Source: a candidate division KSB1 bacterium (GTDB lineage: Bacteria > Zhuqueibacterota > Zhuqueibacteria > Residuimicrobiales > Krinioviventaceae). Taken from it: DNA of 64,000 bases. The position numbers and the translations under genes were made by a program. Location: the NCBI GenBank assembly GCA_034521575.1, contig JAXHMJ010000005.1, forward strand, positions 248,001-312,000, in the 5' to 3' direction. Below are positions 48,726-59,100 of the stretch, in pieces. The number at the start of each line of letters is the position of its first letter. Positions within the stretch are counted from its first letter, which is position 1. Below the pieces are notes generated by a model. It searched no databases. It was not told where the DNA came from and saw nothing but the letters and a program-made list of their open reading frames with translations.

Positions 48726-49871
48726 TTAATCCTGAAACAAAAGCGGCGCCAATTCGTTCAGACTGCGCCGCCAGCTTTGCCATTCATGAGCCGTATTCGG
48801 AGATACATAGAAATGCGCATTAATACCTGCGTCCTTGATCGCTTTGGTATTTTCCCGGGGATCGCCTCCCCAGCCGCGTCCGCGGTCCAGTTCACGGCTG
48901 CCATAGCTGACAAATACGAGTTTGACTTTTTCTTTAAAATCCGGCGTATTTTCGACATCCTCCGGACTGATACTTCCGCCACTGAACAGACCGATATGGG
49001 AGAAAAGATCGAGATTTTTCAAAGTGATTAATCGGGTTTCAAAGCCGCCCATCGAAAGACCAGCCATAGCGCGATGGGACTGATCGGCAAGCGTGCGGAA
49101 ATTCGAATCAATATACGGTATCAACTCGTCGATGAGAACCGTTTGAAACGGTTTGATATCGAAATTTCGCAAACCACCCATCTTGACTTCATTCGTCATG
49201 CCATAGGCCATGACAATGATAAAAGGATTGGCCTTGTCCTCCGCGATCAAGTTATCCATAATGAGATTAACTTTGCCCTGATTGGGCCAGCTGGTTTCAT
49301 TCTCACCCCAGCCGTGCTGCAGGTACAATACCGGATATCGTTTGGTCAGATCCTGGTCATAACCAGGCGGGGTGTAGACAAAAGCTCGGCGTACAGTATC
49401 GGTGCTTTCCGAGTAAAAAAGAATCTTTCGAATTTGACCGTGCGGCACATTCTTGAGGGCGTAAAATTCCTGATCATGGGCCGGAATTTCAATGCCGCTG
49501 CCCCAGCGCATGGCGCCATAAAAGTACAAGCTGTTGGGATCGGGAACCGCGGCCCCGTCAATCCAAAGCTGATAGTAGTGAAACCCTTCGTCCTGCGGAT
49601 TCGAGTCCCCGATCCAGACGCCATTTTCATCCTGAGTCAGGTCGTATTTGACAGCACTGATATCCAATTGAACTCGCCTGGCTTCCGGCGCCAAAATTCT
49701 GGCACGCACCCGGCCTTCAGAATTAACTTTGGGAAATTCCTTACCCGGCTGATTGGTAGAGGCAGGTTTAAAGTCTTCGACCGCGCCGGAATCAGCAGCA
49801 TTCATTGGAACAGGACAAATTCCGTAGGTTATGAAAATCGCCAATAGTAGAAAAACATAAAAATTCTTCAT
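48726..49871 (-). CDS. CE1-type esterase (feruloyl/acetylxylan esterase) with N-terminal CBM48-like domain
   Basis: The protein is 381 residues. The ATG at 49871, preceded by GGGAG, starts a clear signal peptide (MKNFYVFLLLAIFITYG), and an upstream ATG at 49916 is not needed. An N-terminal Ig/CBM48-like domain (VRARILAPEARRVQLDIS) precedes an esterase-D-type alpha/beta hydrolase. The latter has YPVLYLQHGWGENE, the nucleophile serine in MAGLSMGGFETR and the histidine in TAHEWQSWRRSL. CE1 enzymes of this plan release ferulate or acetate from arabinoxylan. There is no T9SS tail, so it probably works on imported oligosaccharides. It follows GH51 by about 110 bases on the same strand. Confidence 0.85.
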   Translation of the reverse strand: MKNFYVFLLLAIFITYGICPVPMNAADSGAVEDFKPASTNQPGKEFPKVNSEGRVRARILAPEARRVQLDISAVKYDLTQDENGVWIGDSNPQDEGFHYYQLWIDGAAVPDPNSLYFYGAMRWGSGIEIPAHDQEFYALKNVPHGQIRKILFYSESTDTVRRAFVYTPPGYDQDLTKRYPVLYLQHGWGENETSWPNQGKVNLIMDNLIAEDKANPFIIVMAYGMTNEVKMGGLRNFDIKPFQTVLIDELIPYIDSNFRTLADQSHRAMAGLSMGGFETRLITLKNLDLFSHIGLFSGGSISPEDVENTPDFKEKVKLVFVSYGSRELDRGRGWGGDPRENTKAIKDAGINAHFYVSPNTAHEWQSWRRSLNELAPLLFQD

Positions 49872-49984
49872 GTGTGGGTCTCCCTTGATGGTTTGATCTG
49901 AAAACGCTTGATGCAAAAATAAATCACATTCATCTCGCTGTAAGCTCGGGGATAATCAGATCAATTTTGACTCTAATTCGAAAG

Positions 49985-51550
49985 TTAGTTCTTTAGCGCA
50001 ATGGTCACAACGGACTTTGCCGGCAAGTCAACTTTAAGTACATTATTTTGCACGCTAAAAGACGAGAACTCCTGAATATTCACTTTTTCGGGTTTTCCAA
50101 AATCATTATAATCATTTTTATTCGGCGCCGCGATAATCTCACCGGCGAAATCGGACCATTGATTCGAACCTCGCAAATCAATCTCTATGCTTCTGTCATT
50201 GTGCAGATCTATGTTGCAAAGAGATATGTGGATAACTCCGTTTTGATCTTTGGAAGCGGAGGCGCTTATGCTCGGCAAGGACATACCGTCGTATGAATAA
50301 TCTTTGCAAACCACATCAATCGGTAAAAGCGTGGCATCATGATGCACTTTGTACATTTTGAAAACGTAAAAAGTCGGAGTTTTTACGATCTGTTCCTCTT
50401 TGGTGAGCAGCATGGCCTGCAGAACATTGATCATCTGGGCAATATTTGCCATCTTGATCCGTCTGGCGTGGTTGTTATAAATATTAAGATAAAGAGCGGC
50501 GGTTACAGCATCGCGCAGCGTGTTCTGTTGATACAAAAAGCCCGGATTCGTTCCCGGCTCAACATCGAACCAGTTTCCCCATTCATCTGCCATGATGCCG
50601 ATTTTATTTTCCGGATCATATTCATCCATTAATGCAATGTGTTTTTCAAGACGCTCTTCCATGATCAACGTATTTTTCATGGTATAGAACCAGTCGTTTT
50701 CATCGAACTGTGTGGCGGAACTTTTGTCATCCCAGCCATGACAAAACGTATAGTAATGAAAAGAGTATCCCTGAATTAAATTTGTATAATTTTGTGTCTT
50801 TTTTAGAATGGTTTCCGTCCATTCAAAATCCGGATCTGTTCCGCCGCTGGCGACCCGAAACGGACGCCCGGAACGCATATATGTGGAAAATCTTTTATAC
50901 AAATCCGCATAATAATCCGGAGTCATATGGCCGCCGCAGCCCCAGCTCTCATTACCGACTGCCCAGTATTTCACATTCCAGGGCTCTGCTCTTCCGTTTT
51001 GCTTTCGCAATTCCGTCATTGGACTTTTTGCATCGGAATTTACATATTCCACCCAATCCGCGGCTTCCTGAACCGTCCCGCTGCCCACATTCACACAAAT
51101 GAACGGCTCGGCACCGATCAGTTCGCAAAAATCCAAAAATTCGTGCGTTCCAAAACTGTTATCCTCGGTTACACCACCCCAATGCGTATTCACGATGGAA
51201 GGTCGTTCCTCCTTTGGCCCGATACCGTCTTTCCAGTGATATGTGTCCGCAAAACATCCGCCTGGCCACCGCACAACGCTGGGACCAATTTCCTTAAGCG
51301 CTTCTACAACATCATTCCTAATACCGCGTGTATTTGGAATATCAGAATCTTCCCCAACATAAATCCCACCATAAATACATCGACCCAAATGTTCGGCAAA
51401 ATGACCATAAATAAATTTGCTGATAGTTTCTTTACCAAGATCAGCATTCACAACAATCCGATTTGTTTTTTTATTTTGGCTATCCTCAGCATTCAGTAAA
51501 CCTGTAGCCAATGCGAATACTACCAAAAACAAACACTTGATAAATTTCAT
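49985..51550 (-). CDS. GH51 alpha-L-arabinofuranosidase
   Basis: This intact protein is 521 residues, starting at ATG 51550 with AGGAGAAGAAA upstream. An in-frame ATG ten codons earlier lacks such a site. The signal peptide MKFIKCLFLVVFALATGLLN is followed by the GH51 landmarks VVRWPGGCFADTYHW, acid/base glutamate in AVGNESWGCGG and nucleophile in IMADEWGNW, with the LYLNIYNNHA segment and a C-terminal beta-sandwich. It is closely related to the GH51 at 7327-8931 and probably arose from the same duplication. It releases arabinose from arabinoxylan oligosaccharides, likely in the periplasm since no sorting tail is present. Confidence 0.9.
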   Translation of the reverse strand: MKFIKCLFLVVFALATGLLNAEDSQNKKTNRIVVNADLGKETISKFIYGHFAEHLGRCIYGGIYVGEDSDIPNTRGIRNDVVEALKEIGPSVVRWPGGCFADTYHWKDGIGPKEERPSIVNTHWGGVTEDNSFGTHEFLDFCELIGAEPFICVNVGSGTVQEAADWVEYVNSDAKSPMTELRKQNGRAEPWNVKYWAVGNESWGCGGHMTPDYYADLYKRFSTYMRSGRPFRVASGGTDPDFEWTETILKKTQNYTNLIQGYSFHYYTFCHGWDDKSSATQFDENDWFYTMKNTLIMEERLEKHIALMDEYDPENKIGIMADEWGNWFDVEPGTNPGFLYQQNTLRDAVTAALYLNIYNNHARRIKMANIAQMINVLQAMLLTKEEQIVKTPTFYVFKMYKVHHDATLLPIDVVCKDYSYDGMSLPSISASASKDQNGVIHISLCNIDLHNDRSIEIDLRGSNQWSDFAGEIIAAPNKNDYNDFGKPEKVNIQEFSSFSVQNNVLKVDLPAKSVVTIALKN

Positions 51551-51669
51551 TTTCTTCTCCTGGTTTATTTCTGAGTTCAAGTAACAAGTGCAACAGTATT
51601 TCTGGCATCATTCAGTGCATAGCACTAATCGAACTTACGGCCAAAATATTGAAATCTATTCAATTAAAT

Positions 51670-52911
51670 TCACTTTAAAAGTATACATTTTTTCATATCT
51701 GTAAAAAGTTCTCCACTCTTGCTAACAACCTGAATGTTATAAAAATAAATTCCTGTACTCAGGTTTTCCGCGTTCCACCTCATTTCATGATATCCGGAAG
51801 ATTTAAATTCATCCAGTAGCGTAAAGATCTCCTGGCCAAGCATATTATATATTTTTATGCTCACCTGGCCATCAACCGATAATTGATATCCGATTCGTGT
51901 TTCCATATTAAACGGATTGGGATAATTATTATACAGATTGAATTCCACAGGTACCTCTGCAACTTTTTCAACTGTAACAGTTGCTAAATCCAAACTATCC
52001 AAATAGTGCCGCATCCATTCCAATGCAGGACGCTCCGTGCCATCTTGATTAAGCAGGTAAGCACCCTGATCATCGCGCCACAATCCACGTCTCCAGCCCC
52101 ACAAGGTAATTCCTTCGACTCCTGGATGTTCATAAAGAGCCGGAAAAATGCGCTGATAACTTGAAAGTTGTATGGCATCGGATGGGCCATCAATATCCAA
52201 CTCTGTAACTTGAACAGGCAATCCTGTCGTTGCTAAAGAATCAAGATTCCGTTTCATAATGACCGTTGATGCATTGGTCGAAAAAGCGTGCCCCTGAACA
52301 CCTATAATATCAACCAATTCTTCTCTTTGAAGTAATCTTACAAGACTCAGATATTGGGCCGTACTGCTTGTGCTATTGATTATGCCAAAATCATTGATCA
52401 TCAGTTCTGTTGTAGATGGAAAAACCTCTCGAGCCAGCTTGAATGCATTGACCACCCAATCCCAACCCGTATCTCCATTTCCTCCCAAAGCAGCTTTGTA
52501 ATTCGCACGCCCGCTGGTGCCGTCAGGGGGATTATGACCCGGCAATGGTTCATTGACAACCTCTAAATAATCAATGTCATCATACCGCTCCGCCACCGCT
52601 TCAAACCATTCCCGTATCTCCGCAAGCTGCTCTTCGGAGGACAGAGAATCCAGCCAGTTCGGCTGCTGTGCTCCCCAAACAAGAACGTGAAAATGGAATG
52701 GAAAATCATTATCCTTTGCAAGATTATAAGCGGCATCCAGGCCGCTCCAATTCATATTGTCACGGTTACCTTCAACACTCCCCCATTTACCCGCATTCTC
52801 AGGCGTTACCTGGTTCCAGTAGGATTCAAAATTAGCCACCTGAGGGGAACTGTAAACATTCCCGACAAATTTTGGCTGATCGGAAGCCAAAGGCGGACCT
52901 TGCCACACATC
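51670..52911 (-). CDS. GH10 endo-xylanase, 3' part (frameshifted): catalytic domain and T9SS tail
   Basis: In the correct frame this part starts DVWQGPPLASDQPKFVGN, the beginning of the GH10 barrel. The acid/base glutamate is in YLEVVNEPLPGHN and the nucleophile in PVQVTELDIDG, with ITLWGWRRGLWRDDQGAYL near the end. A T9SS domain follows (YNNYPNPFN; GIYFYNIQV). The join with the 5' part is near 52909-52913, where one base is missing in the coding strand (GAGATG where GA-GATG is needed). It is a close relative of the GH10 at 38866-41262. As the first gene of the minus cluster next to the regulator, it would be transcribed first. Confidence 0.85.
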   Translation of the reverse strand, partial: DVWQGPPLASDQPKFVGNVYSSPQVANFESYWNQVTPENAGKWGSVEGNRDNMNWSGLDAAYNLAKDNDFPFHFHVLVWGAQQPNWLDSLSSEEQLAEIREWFEAVAERYDDIDYLEVVNEPLPGHNPPDGTSGRANYKAALGGNGDTGWDWVVNAFKLAREVFPSTTELMINDFGIINSTSSTAQYLSLVRLLQREELVDIIGVQGHAFSTNASTVIMKRNLDSLATTGLPVQVTELDIDGPSDAIQLSSYQRIFPALYEHPGVEGITLWGWRRGLWRDDQGAYLLNQDGTERPALEWMRHYLDSLDLATVTVEKVAEVPVEFNLYNNYPNPFNMETRIGYQLSVDGQVSIKIYNMLGQEIFTLLDEFKSSGYHEMRWNAENLSTGIYFYNIQVVSKSGELFTDMKKCILLK

Positions 52912-54236
52912 TCAGCCGGAATCTCTGCGGACCCTATTTCCCTGTTGTCCAGATTTTCGACTGTATAATACAAGTACGACTTTCCGAACGCCAGCTTGTC
53001 AATATCCAAACCGTCTTCCCGTGCGCCAATCTGAAATGTTTGTGTTAAACTGTCATTAACAACAGTGAACGCAATACTCGTATCCCCTTGATAGGCATTC
53101 CGGGAAAGATTGACCCATTTCCACATCCCGGCACCCAGGCCCCCAGGATCACGCACCACATCATTCGGTTCCGAAAATCCCGCCGTAGCCAGACCATTGA
53201 TAAATATCCAGTCCGCATTCTCTGAACTGTCCTTTTCTCCAAATCCGTTGCCGTAGAAAAAACTGTCATCATCATCAGTGTTCGGTCCAACACGCAATCG
53301 AGCAAACAAATCATAGGTTCCTGTGTCCGGAAACGTAACCTCATAGGAAATCATACGGGCGCCACTGACTGGATTGAAAGCAGTGGCATTGGATTCTATC
53401 ATCACATAACCAACACTATCATCCTGCAATACACTGAAATCACTCCCCATATTGCCAGATTCCGCCTCGACAACAACGGGTTTTAAGGCTTCCTCTCCAA
53501 CCCAATGAAAAGTGTTCTTTCCATTTTCAAAAAGATAAAGGACATTATCCGCTGTTAACGCCTTGTTATAGATATTAAACTCGTGTATATAGCCTCTCCA
53601 GGTTGGATCGCTATCATACAAACTTTTTGCCAAATAAGCATAAAGGGGACTGATCTCTGAAATGCGATTATTGGAATCCAGAGGCGTAGTCGTTTGCAAC
53701 TCTCCATCGATATATAAAGTAATACTCGTCGAATCAAGTGTACTCACCATGTGATGCACCGTACCATCATCGTATTCAACACCATTTGCCCCGGTTTCAC
53801 TGCTCCAGGGAGTATTCGCATCTCCACAAGAAATGGCCGTGCGACTGACGTCATCTGCACGTGCAGCTGTCATAAAAAAATAATCGGTACCAAATGTATT
53901 TTGTGTGTTCCCAAACGATACCAGCATAGTAAATCCGGTATTCCCATTCGGAACAGATTGAAACCAGGTCTCAATTGTAACCTCAGCATAAGTGTTAATT
54001 GCAATCGAATCAGCAGGCAAAGACAGCCAAGAGTCCGATTCAGTTGTATTAAGGGCACCTTGTAAAATTTGGGCTGATCCCATTGTGTTTCCCTCTGCAC
54101 CAACCATATCTGTAGCGGTGCCATCATCAAATGTCCAGGAATGAGTTAAATTCTCATCTCCCGGATCGATCTGTGAGAATACATTCATACATGCGATCAA
54201 TATGATCCCAAATATAAAGTCAAGTTTTATTATCAT
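52905..54236 (-). CDS. GH10 endo-xylanase, 5' part (frameshifted): LamG and CBM-like modules
   Basis: The ATG at 54236 with GAGGAGCGAGAT upstream starts a signal peptide (MIIKLDFIFGIILIACMNVF). A LamG/concanavalin-like domain (LTHSWTFDDGTATDMVGAEG ... GYIHEFNIYNKALT) covers about 25-245. The CBM-like module shared with the other GH10 follows (VVEAESGNMG; DDDSFFYGNG; WKWVNLSR; AREDGLDIDK) to residue 440. Homology continues into the linker (YTVENLDNREIGS) and is lost after PAE near 52911. Joined with the 3' part the protein would be about 855 residues. The LamG domain is the clearest difference from the other GH10 and may direct the enzyme to another part of the substrate. Confidence 0.83.
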
Positions 54237-54671
54237 ATCTCGCTCCTCAATTAAAAGCATAGAAATATAAGCTGACCAGTGCCAGCAGCTAAAGCCGTTT
54301 CAATTTCTGAATCAGATGAGTAGAGTGATTAATTTTAAGCTCAGGACTAAACAAAAAAACGGGCTTGCAAAATAATTGGCAATTTTTGTTAACAATAGAT
54401 CCGAATGAACACCCCCGAATATCAGGATTCATACAGATGTCAATAAAATTAAATTGTCCATACTCAAGATATAATATAAATCTAAAAAAATCCTGTAAAT
54501 ATTGCATATTTTTTCTCCAACATGAAAAACTGGATTATACTGCAAAAACCAAAAAATTAAATAATAAGGCTCAAGTAAGATTTGCAACCTTTTGAAATGT
54601 ATAACTATAAATATTAAAAAAAAAGCCACTTTAAATAAAATATTAACCAAATAGCGTCAGGGAAAAGCAAA
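54237..54671. other. AT-rich intergenic region between GH10 and the regulator gene
   Basis: Only short frames rich in Leu, Ile and Lys are found and none resembles a protein. The region should hold the promoter of the minus-strand enzyme cluster near 54260-54500 and the 3' end of the regulator transcript near 54616-54655. I found no exact Bacteroidota -33/-7 pair on the minus strand. Confidence 0.5.
54616..54655 (-). terminator. Possible terminator of the xylR-type gene
   Basis: On the minus strand, GCTATTT (54655-54649) can pair with AAAGTGGC (54632-54625), including G-U pairs, and a run of nine T follows at once. The stem is weak and the loop long, but the T run and the position 17 bases past the regulator stop support the call. 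Confidence 0.4.
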
Positions 54672-55811
54672 TCAGCGGGGTTGATAACGTTTGCGAAATT
54701 CTCTCAAACTCAAACCTTTTTCAATTTTAAAATAGCGGGAAATATGCTCCAAATCAGTAAAATCAAAAATTGAAGAAATTTGAGAGACGGGCAGATCAGT
54801 TTCAATTAACATTTTTGCAATCAATTCAATGCGCATTCTACGAATTTCACTATATATGGTTCTGTGAATTGACTCTTTAAATCTCCTCTCCAATGTTCTC
54901 CTGCTAAGACAGGTTGTTTTGACAACATCTTTTACAAAAAGTTTATTCTTTGCATTTTTTCTGATAAAGGCTATTGCACGGGCTACTTCCGGATCATTTA
55001 CCGCAAGAATATCTGACGACTGCCTTTGTACAACATGTGTAGGAGATACTATAATTTTTTTCCTGATAATTTTACCACTATTTATCATTTCATCCATCAA
55101 ACCAGCAGCCTGATAGCCGGCAGATTGAATATTTAGTGCAATACTTGTAAGTGGAGGGTCACCAATATCACAAACCAGGGGATCATTATCTACCCCGATA
55201 ACAAGAACTTCTTCAGGCACTTTAATTTTCATCATCTTGCATACTTCCAGTACATGCTGCCCACGGTCATCATTACATGTAAAAATACCAACGGGTTTAG
55301 GCAAAGATCGAATCCAGTCGGCTACATGTTCCTGTTCTATGTCCCAATCATTCTTTGTATTATTTCTAAGAGAACGATAATTAAACACCTTGAAACCGGC
55401 TTTATTAATATACTTGTTAAAATGTAACTTGCGCCCCTCTGACCACTTGTAATTATCAAAACCACAAAAGGCATAATTTGTCAATCCTTTTTCAATTAAA
55501 TGACTGCTTGCCATTTTTGCAATAGAATCAGAATCTGTGCTTATAACAGGTAATTTTGGGGGATAATTGGAATCATGCACAGCAAGAATGGTAGATATAT
55601 TTAATTTCAATAATTCGTCTGTGATTAAAGAATCGCGCATAATAATTCCATCAGGCTTCCAACTCGTTAAATGCGGAATGGACGACTTGAGATCGATGGG
55701 TTCTTTATAGAAGGACCAGGGACCGTGCATTCTTGAGTAACGAGCAATGCCAATAATCAACTCTCTGCCAAAGGCACGAGATGTTTCTAAAAGCAGAATA
55801 ACTCTTTTCAT
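54672..55811 (-). CDS. xylR: XylR-type transcriptional activator (LacI-like sensor plus AraC HTH)
   Basis: This is a 379-residue cytoplasmic protein without signal peptide. Residues 1-270 form a periplasmic-binding-protein-like sensor, opening LLLETSRAFGRELIIGIARY and containing GIFTCNDDRGQHVLE and VIGVDNDPLVCDI. The last 100 residues are an AraC-type helix-turn-helix pair (CLSRRTLERRFKESI; FTDLEHISRYFKIEKG). This plan is that of XylR, which activates xylose genes when xylose binds the sensor. The usual length is about 390 residues. It is divergent from the TonB-dependent receptor and lies upstream of the minus-strand enzyme cluster, so it is the obvious candidate to control both. Its ligand here could be xylose or another pentose. 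Confidence 0.88.
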   Translation of the reverse strand: MKRVILLLETSRAFGRELIIGIARYSRMHGPWSFYKEPIDLKSSIPHLTSWKPDGIIMRDSLITDELLKLNISTILAVHDSNYPPKLPVISTDSDSIAKMASSHLIEKGLTNYAFCGFDNYKWSEGRKLHFNKYINKAGFKVFNYRSLRNNTKNDWDIEQEHVADWIRSLPKPVGIFTCNDDRGQHVLEVCKMMKIKVPEEVLVIGVDNDPLVCDIGDPPLTSIALNIQSAGYQAAGLMDEMINSGKIIRKKIIVSPTHVVQRQSSDILAVNDPEVARAIAFIRKNAKNKLFVKDVVKTTCLSRRTLERRFKESIHRTIYSEIRRMRIELIAKMLIETDLPVSQISSIFDFTDLEHISRYFKIEKGLSLREFRKRYQPR

Positions 55812-55893
55812 AAGCAGCCACTTTAAGCTATCAGGAATGAATTTCTGTGAATTACCAGCTGATGCAAGGTATTGGATTTAATAATTTGATTTA

Positions 55894-55970
55894 TTTTTTT
55901 GACATTTTTTTACATTTATTTACGTTTTTACTTTTTTTACTTGACTTTTTGGAGCAAATTTTCGTATTAT
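55894..55970 (+). promoter_or_regulatory. Candidate promoter with phased T-tracts for the TonB-dependent receptor
   Basis: TTGACT (55941-55946) and TATTAT (55965-55970) are separated by 18 bases, a sigma70-like arrangement. Upstream, runs of 5-7 T are centred near 55897, 55907, 55927, 55935 and 55948, close to helical phase, which would bend the DNA or act as an UP-like element. If it is used, the receptor transcript would have a leader of about 200 bases. The Bacteroidota TAnnTTTG motif is absent here, so the assignment is tentative. Confidence 0.35.
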
Positions 55971-56063
55971 TGAAAGGTGCTGATATTGTATGAAACGATT
56001 CAATATATGAAATTCTTTGATAAAATTCAAAACATTCACTGTAATTATTATTAAAATTAATCC

Positions 56064-56085
56064 CTGCACCATCATTATTGTGCAG
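56064..56085. promoter_or_regulatory. Perfect inverted repeat in the xylR/receptor intergenic region
   Basis: CTGCAC (56064-56069) and GTGCAG (56080-56085) form a 6-bp perfect inverted repeat with a ten-base spacer, about 95 bases upstream of the receptor start. It could be an operator for a dimeric regulator or a small hairpin in the leader. No second copy was noticed near the minus-strand cluster start. Confidence 0.3.
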
Positions 56086-56179
56086 ACCGTTACTATAAAT
56101 ATTCATATCGGACTCGTAATTTTTTAGAATAAGCAATGGACTATAATTTACTTTTAAACAAAAATAAAGGATTCCGCTC

Positions 56180-59100
56180 ATGAGAAAACTGCTAAACTGT
56201 TTTATGCCGCTTTTTAGATCGGATATGGATCATAATGGTCCTCTACCCGGTACTCGAGCGCTTTTGCTCGTGGGATTTGTCTGTGTACTCCTGACAGGCC
56301 AGGCACAACCATTAATAGCAAAAGCAACCATCAAAGGTCAGGTTATCGACAACATCACCGGTGAAGCACTGCCTGCTGCAAATGTTGTAATACAAGGCAC
56401 CAACTTCGGAGCAGCAGCCGATTTTAATGGATTCTATACTATTACTAACGCACCCTCTGGAGAACAGACCCTGTTAGTCTCGTATATCGGTTATGAAAGC
56501 ACAGAGATTAGTGTGGATGTTCCTGAGAGCGGTAGCGTAACCAAAGATATACTGCTAAAAGCTGTTGCCGTAGAAGGTGAAGAAATTACAATTACTGCCC
56601 AGGCCAGAGGTCAGAGAGAGGCAATCAATCAGCAAATCAGGGCTGACGCCATTAAGAATGTCGTATCATCCACTAAAATTCATGAACTCCCTGACGCAAG
56701 TGCTGCTGAAGCTCTAAGCAGATTGCCGGGAGTATCATTAATGGAAGGGGATAAAGTTGTTATCCGCGGTGTCGAATCTAAACTTAACCAGGTATTAATA
56801 AATGGTATAGAACTTCCTTCTACTGACATGGAAGACCGTTCGACGAACCTGGGGTTTATTTCATCAAATCTTTTATCAGGCATTGAAGTGACCAAAGCTA
56901 TAACACCGGATATGGATGCCAATACAATCGGTGGTGTTATTAACTTGAGGTTAAGAGAAGCCCCTTCCGGTTTGCACTTTGATGTCTTTACACAAGGCGC
57001 TTTGAATACTCAGGATAGAACCTACGATAATTATAAAGCCTGGGCCAGCATCAGCAACCGGTTCCTGGACGACAAATTGGGTGTTTTTCTTCAGGGAAAT
57101 GCCACACGTTTTGACGGAGGACAAGATCGGGTTGGCTCTGATTGGGAAATTGCGCAGGATCTGCCCTACGGAGAAGCACCTTATATGATGAATTCTATTA
57201 CGCTTAATGATCAATGGAATGTGAACAATGATCGCGGCGGAAGTCTTATTCTGGATTATAAATTACCTGACGGTAAAATCGTTCTTCAAAATACGATTGC
57301 AAACAATGTGAGTGATAATACTGCATTCAGAACTATTTATGCCTTTAATGAAACACTGGCAGAATATGCCATAACCCGGGATAAGTATAAAAAAGATTTA
57401 ATGATTAACGCGTTACAGGCGGAATATAATTTCGGCAACTTGAACACACGACTTTCAGCTTCACACTCTTCTACAAATAAAGCGACCGATATTCGCTATG
57501 GAGATGTGGGGCAATTCATGAGCTTTCAGAATACGAATTCCCATCCCTATGGCTATGATGATGAAGGAAACAGGATACAATTTTTAAATGAACGACGGTT
57601 TTTTACCATTGAAGATGCCTTGGACATACCCAAAGACGAGACTGATGCCAATAACGCCACGATACAAGGCTGGGTTGTCGCTCGGGATGAAGAATTCGAA
57701 CAGCATTTATACAATTATACTCTGGATTTTACCCTGCCGGTCGCCATCTCTGACAATATTCAATCCGAGTTTAAATTCGGCGGGAAAATAAAAACATCCG
57801 AGCGTACGAACGATGTTGAATCTTATTTTAGCGGGTCTTATGATACTGATTATTATAACGCGACTTCTGATTTTTTCCCGGACCACCCGAATCTCTCACC
57901 TACTAATCCTGTTATGTATACGGATTTGCGGGACCCTGATTACAAACGAGGGGAATACTTTTTAGAGGGAGAACACGAGTTTAAATTCGCATATGATCGG
58001 GATTTGATGGATGATTATATGAAGACCTCTATCAAAGGCTGGACTCCTGCAAGACATATGCCCTATTCGGAACGAGATGATTTTAGCGGCTCTGAAACCT
58101 TTTCAGCCGGTTATTTCATGGGCAATTTCAATATTGGTCCCCGGTTGACACTGATTGGCGGATTGCGATATGAACATTATAATATGGATTATAATGCCAA
58201 TTTTGTTTATTGTACACACTCTGTGTATGGAGACGGCGCTATATTTGATACACTCAATACGGTTGATCGTAACGACGAGGACATTTTCCCCAATTTCCAT
58301 ATTCGTTACAAGGTTACCGATTGGTCTGATATCAGACTTGCTTATACTGAGGGCATTTCCCGTCCGGATTATCGCGCCATTATGCCAAGCATTTATTTTG
58401 AGCCGGGCGGCTATGCCTTGGCTGGAAATCCAAAACTAAAACCGGCAAGATCCGCAAACTATGACGCCTATTGGTCTGTTTATAATAATGAGATCGGTCT
58501 GTTTACATTAGGAGGGTTTTATAAAAAAATCGATAACACATTCTTTCAAACCGGTATTTTTTATCCGAACCTGAATCATTATGATGCATCATTTCCGGGA
58601 GATGATGTCTGGGATACTTTGGGTGCTCAGTCGCCGACTGGATCACAGACCGTAACCACCTATATTAATAATCCAAACCCTGCCCATGTCCGCGGTCTGG
58701 AGGTGGAATGGCAGACAAATTTCTGGTATTTGCCAAAACCACTGAATTCGATGGTACTGAATATCAATTACACCCGATCATGGTCTGAAATGGATTATCA
58801 GCAATTAAGGAATATTGATTCCACCTATAAAGATCCGGACAATCCCAGATTCCTGAAACATAAATATATCACCAGAGATACAGCCCGTACTGCAAGGCTG
58901 CTGCACCAGGGTAATCATAATCTGAATGTTGTCCTTGGAGCGGATTATAAAGATTTTAGCGGGCGTATTTCGTTTAGAATGCAGGGCGATGTGATTACCA
59001 GTGTGGGGGCAAGACCCGAGGAAGATGCGTTTACCGGGAATTTTTACAGATGGGATTTTACTCTCAAGCAAAAATTGCCATTTCTGGACGGTTTGAGTGT

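Larger units (their letters stand above)
55812..56179. other. Divergent intergenic region between xylR and the TonB-dependent receptor
   Basis: This 368-base AT-rich stretch holds no convincing gene. A 96-codon minus-strand frame (55891-56181) is low-complexity, ends in a lysine-rich run and has no homology I recognise. The region carries the T-tract promoter candidate (55894-55970), the inverted repeat (56064-56085) and, just before 56180, AAGGA at a suitable distance for ribosome binding. Confidence 0.5.
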
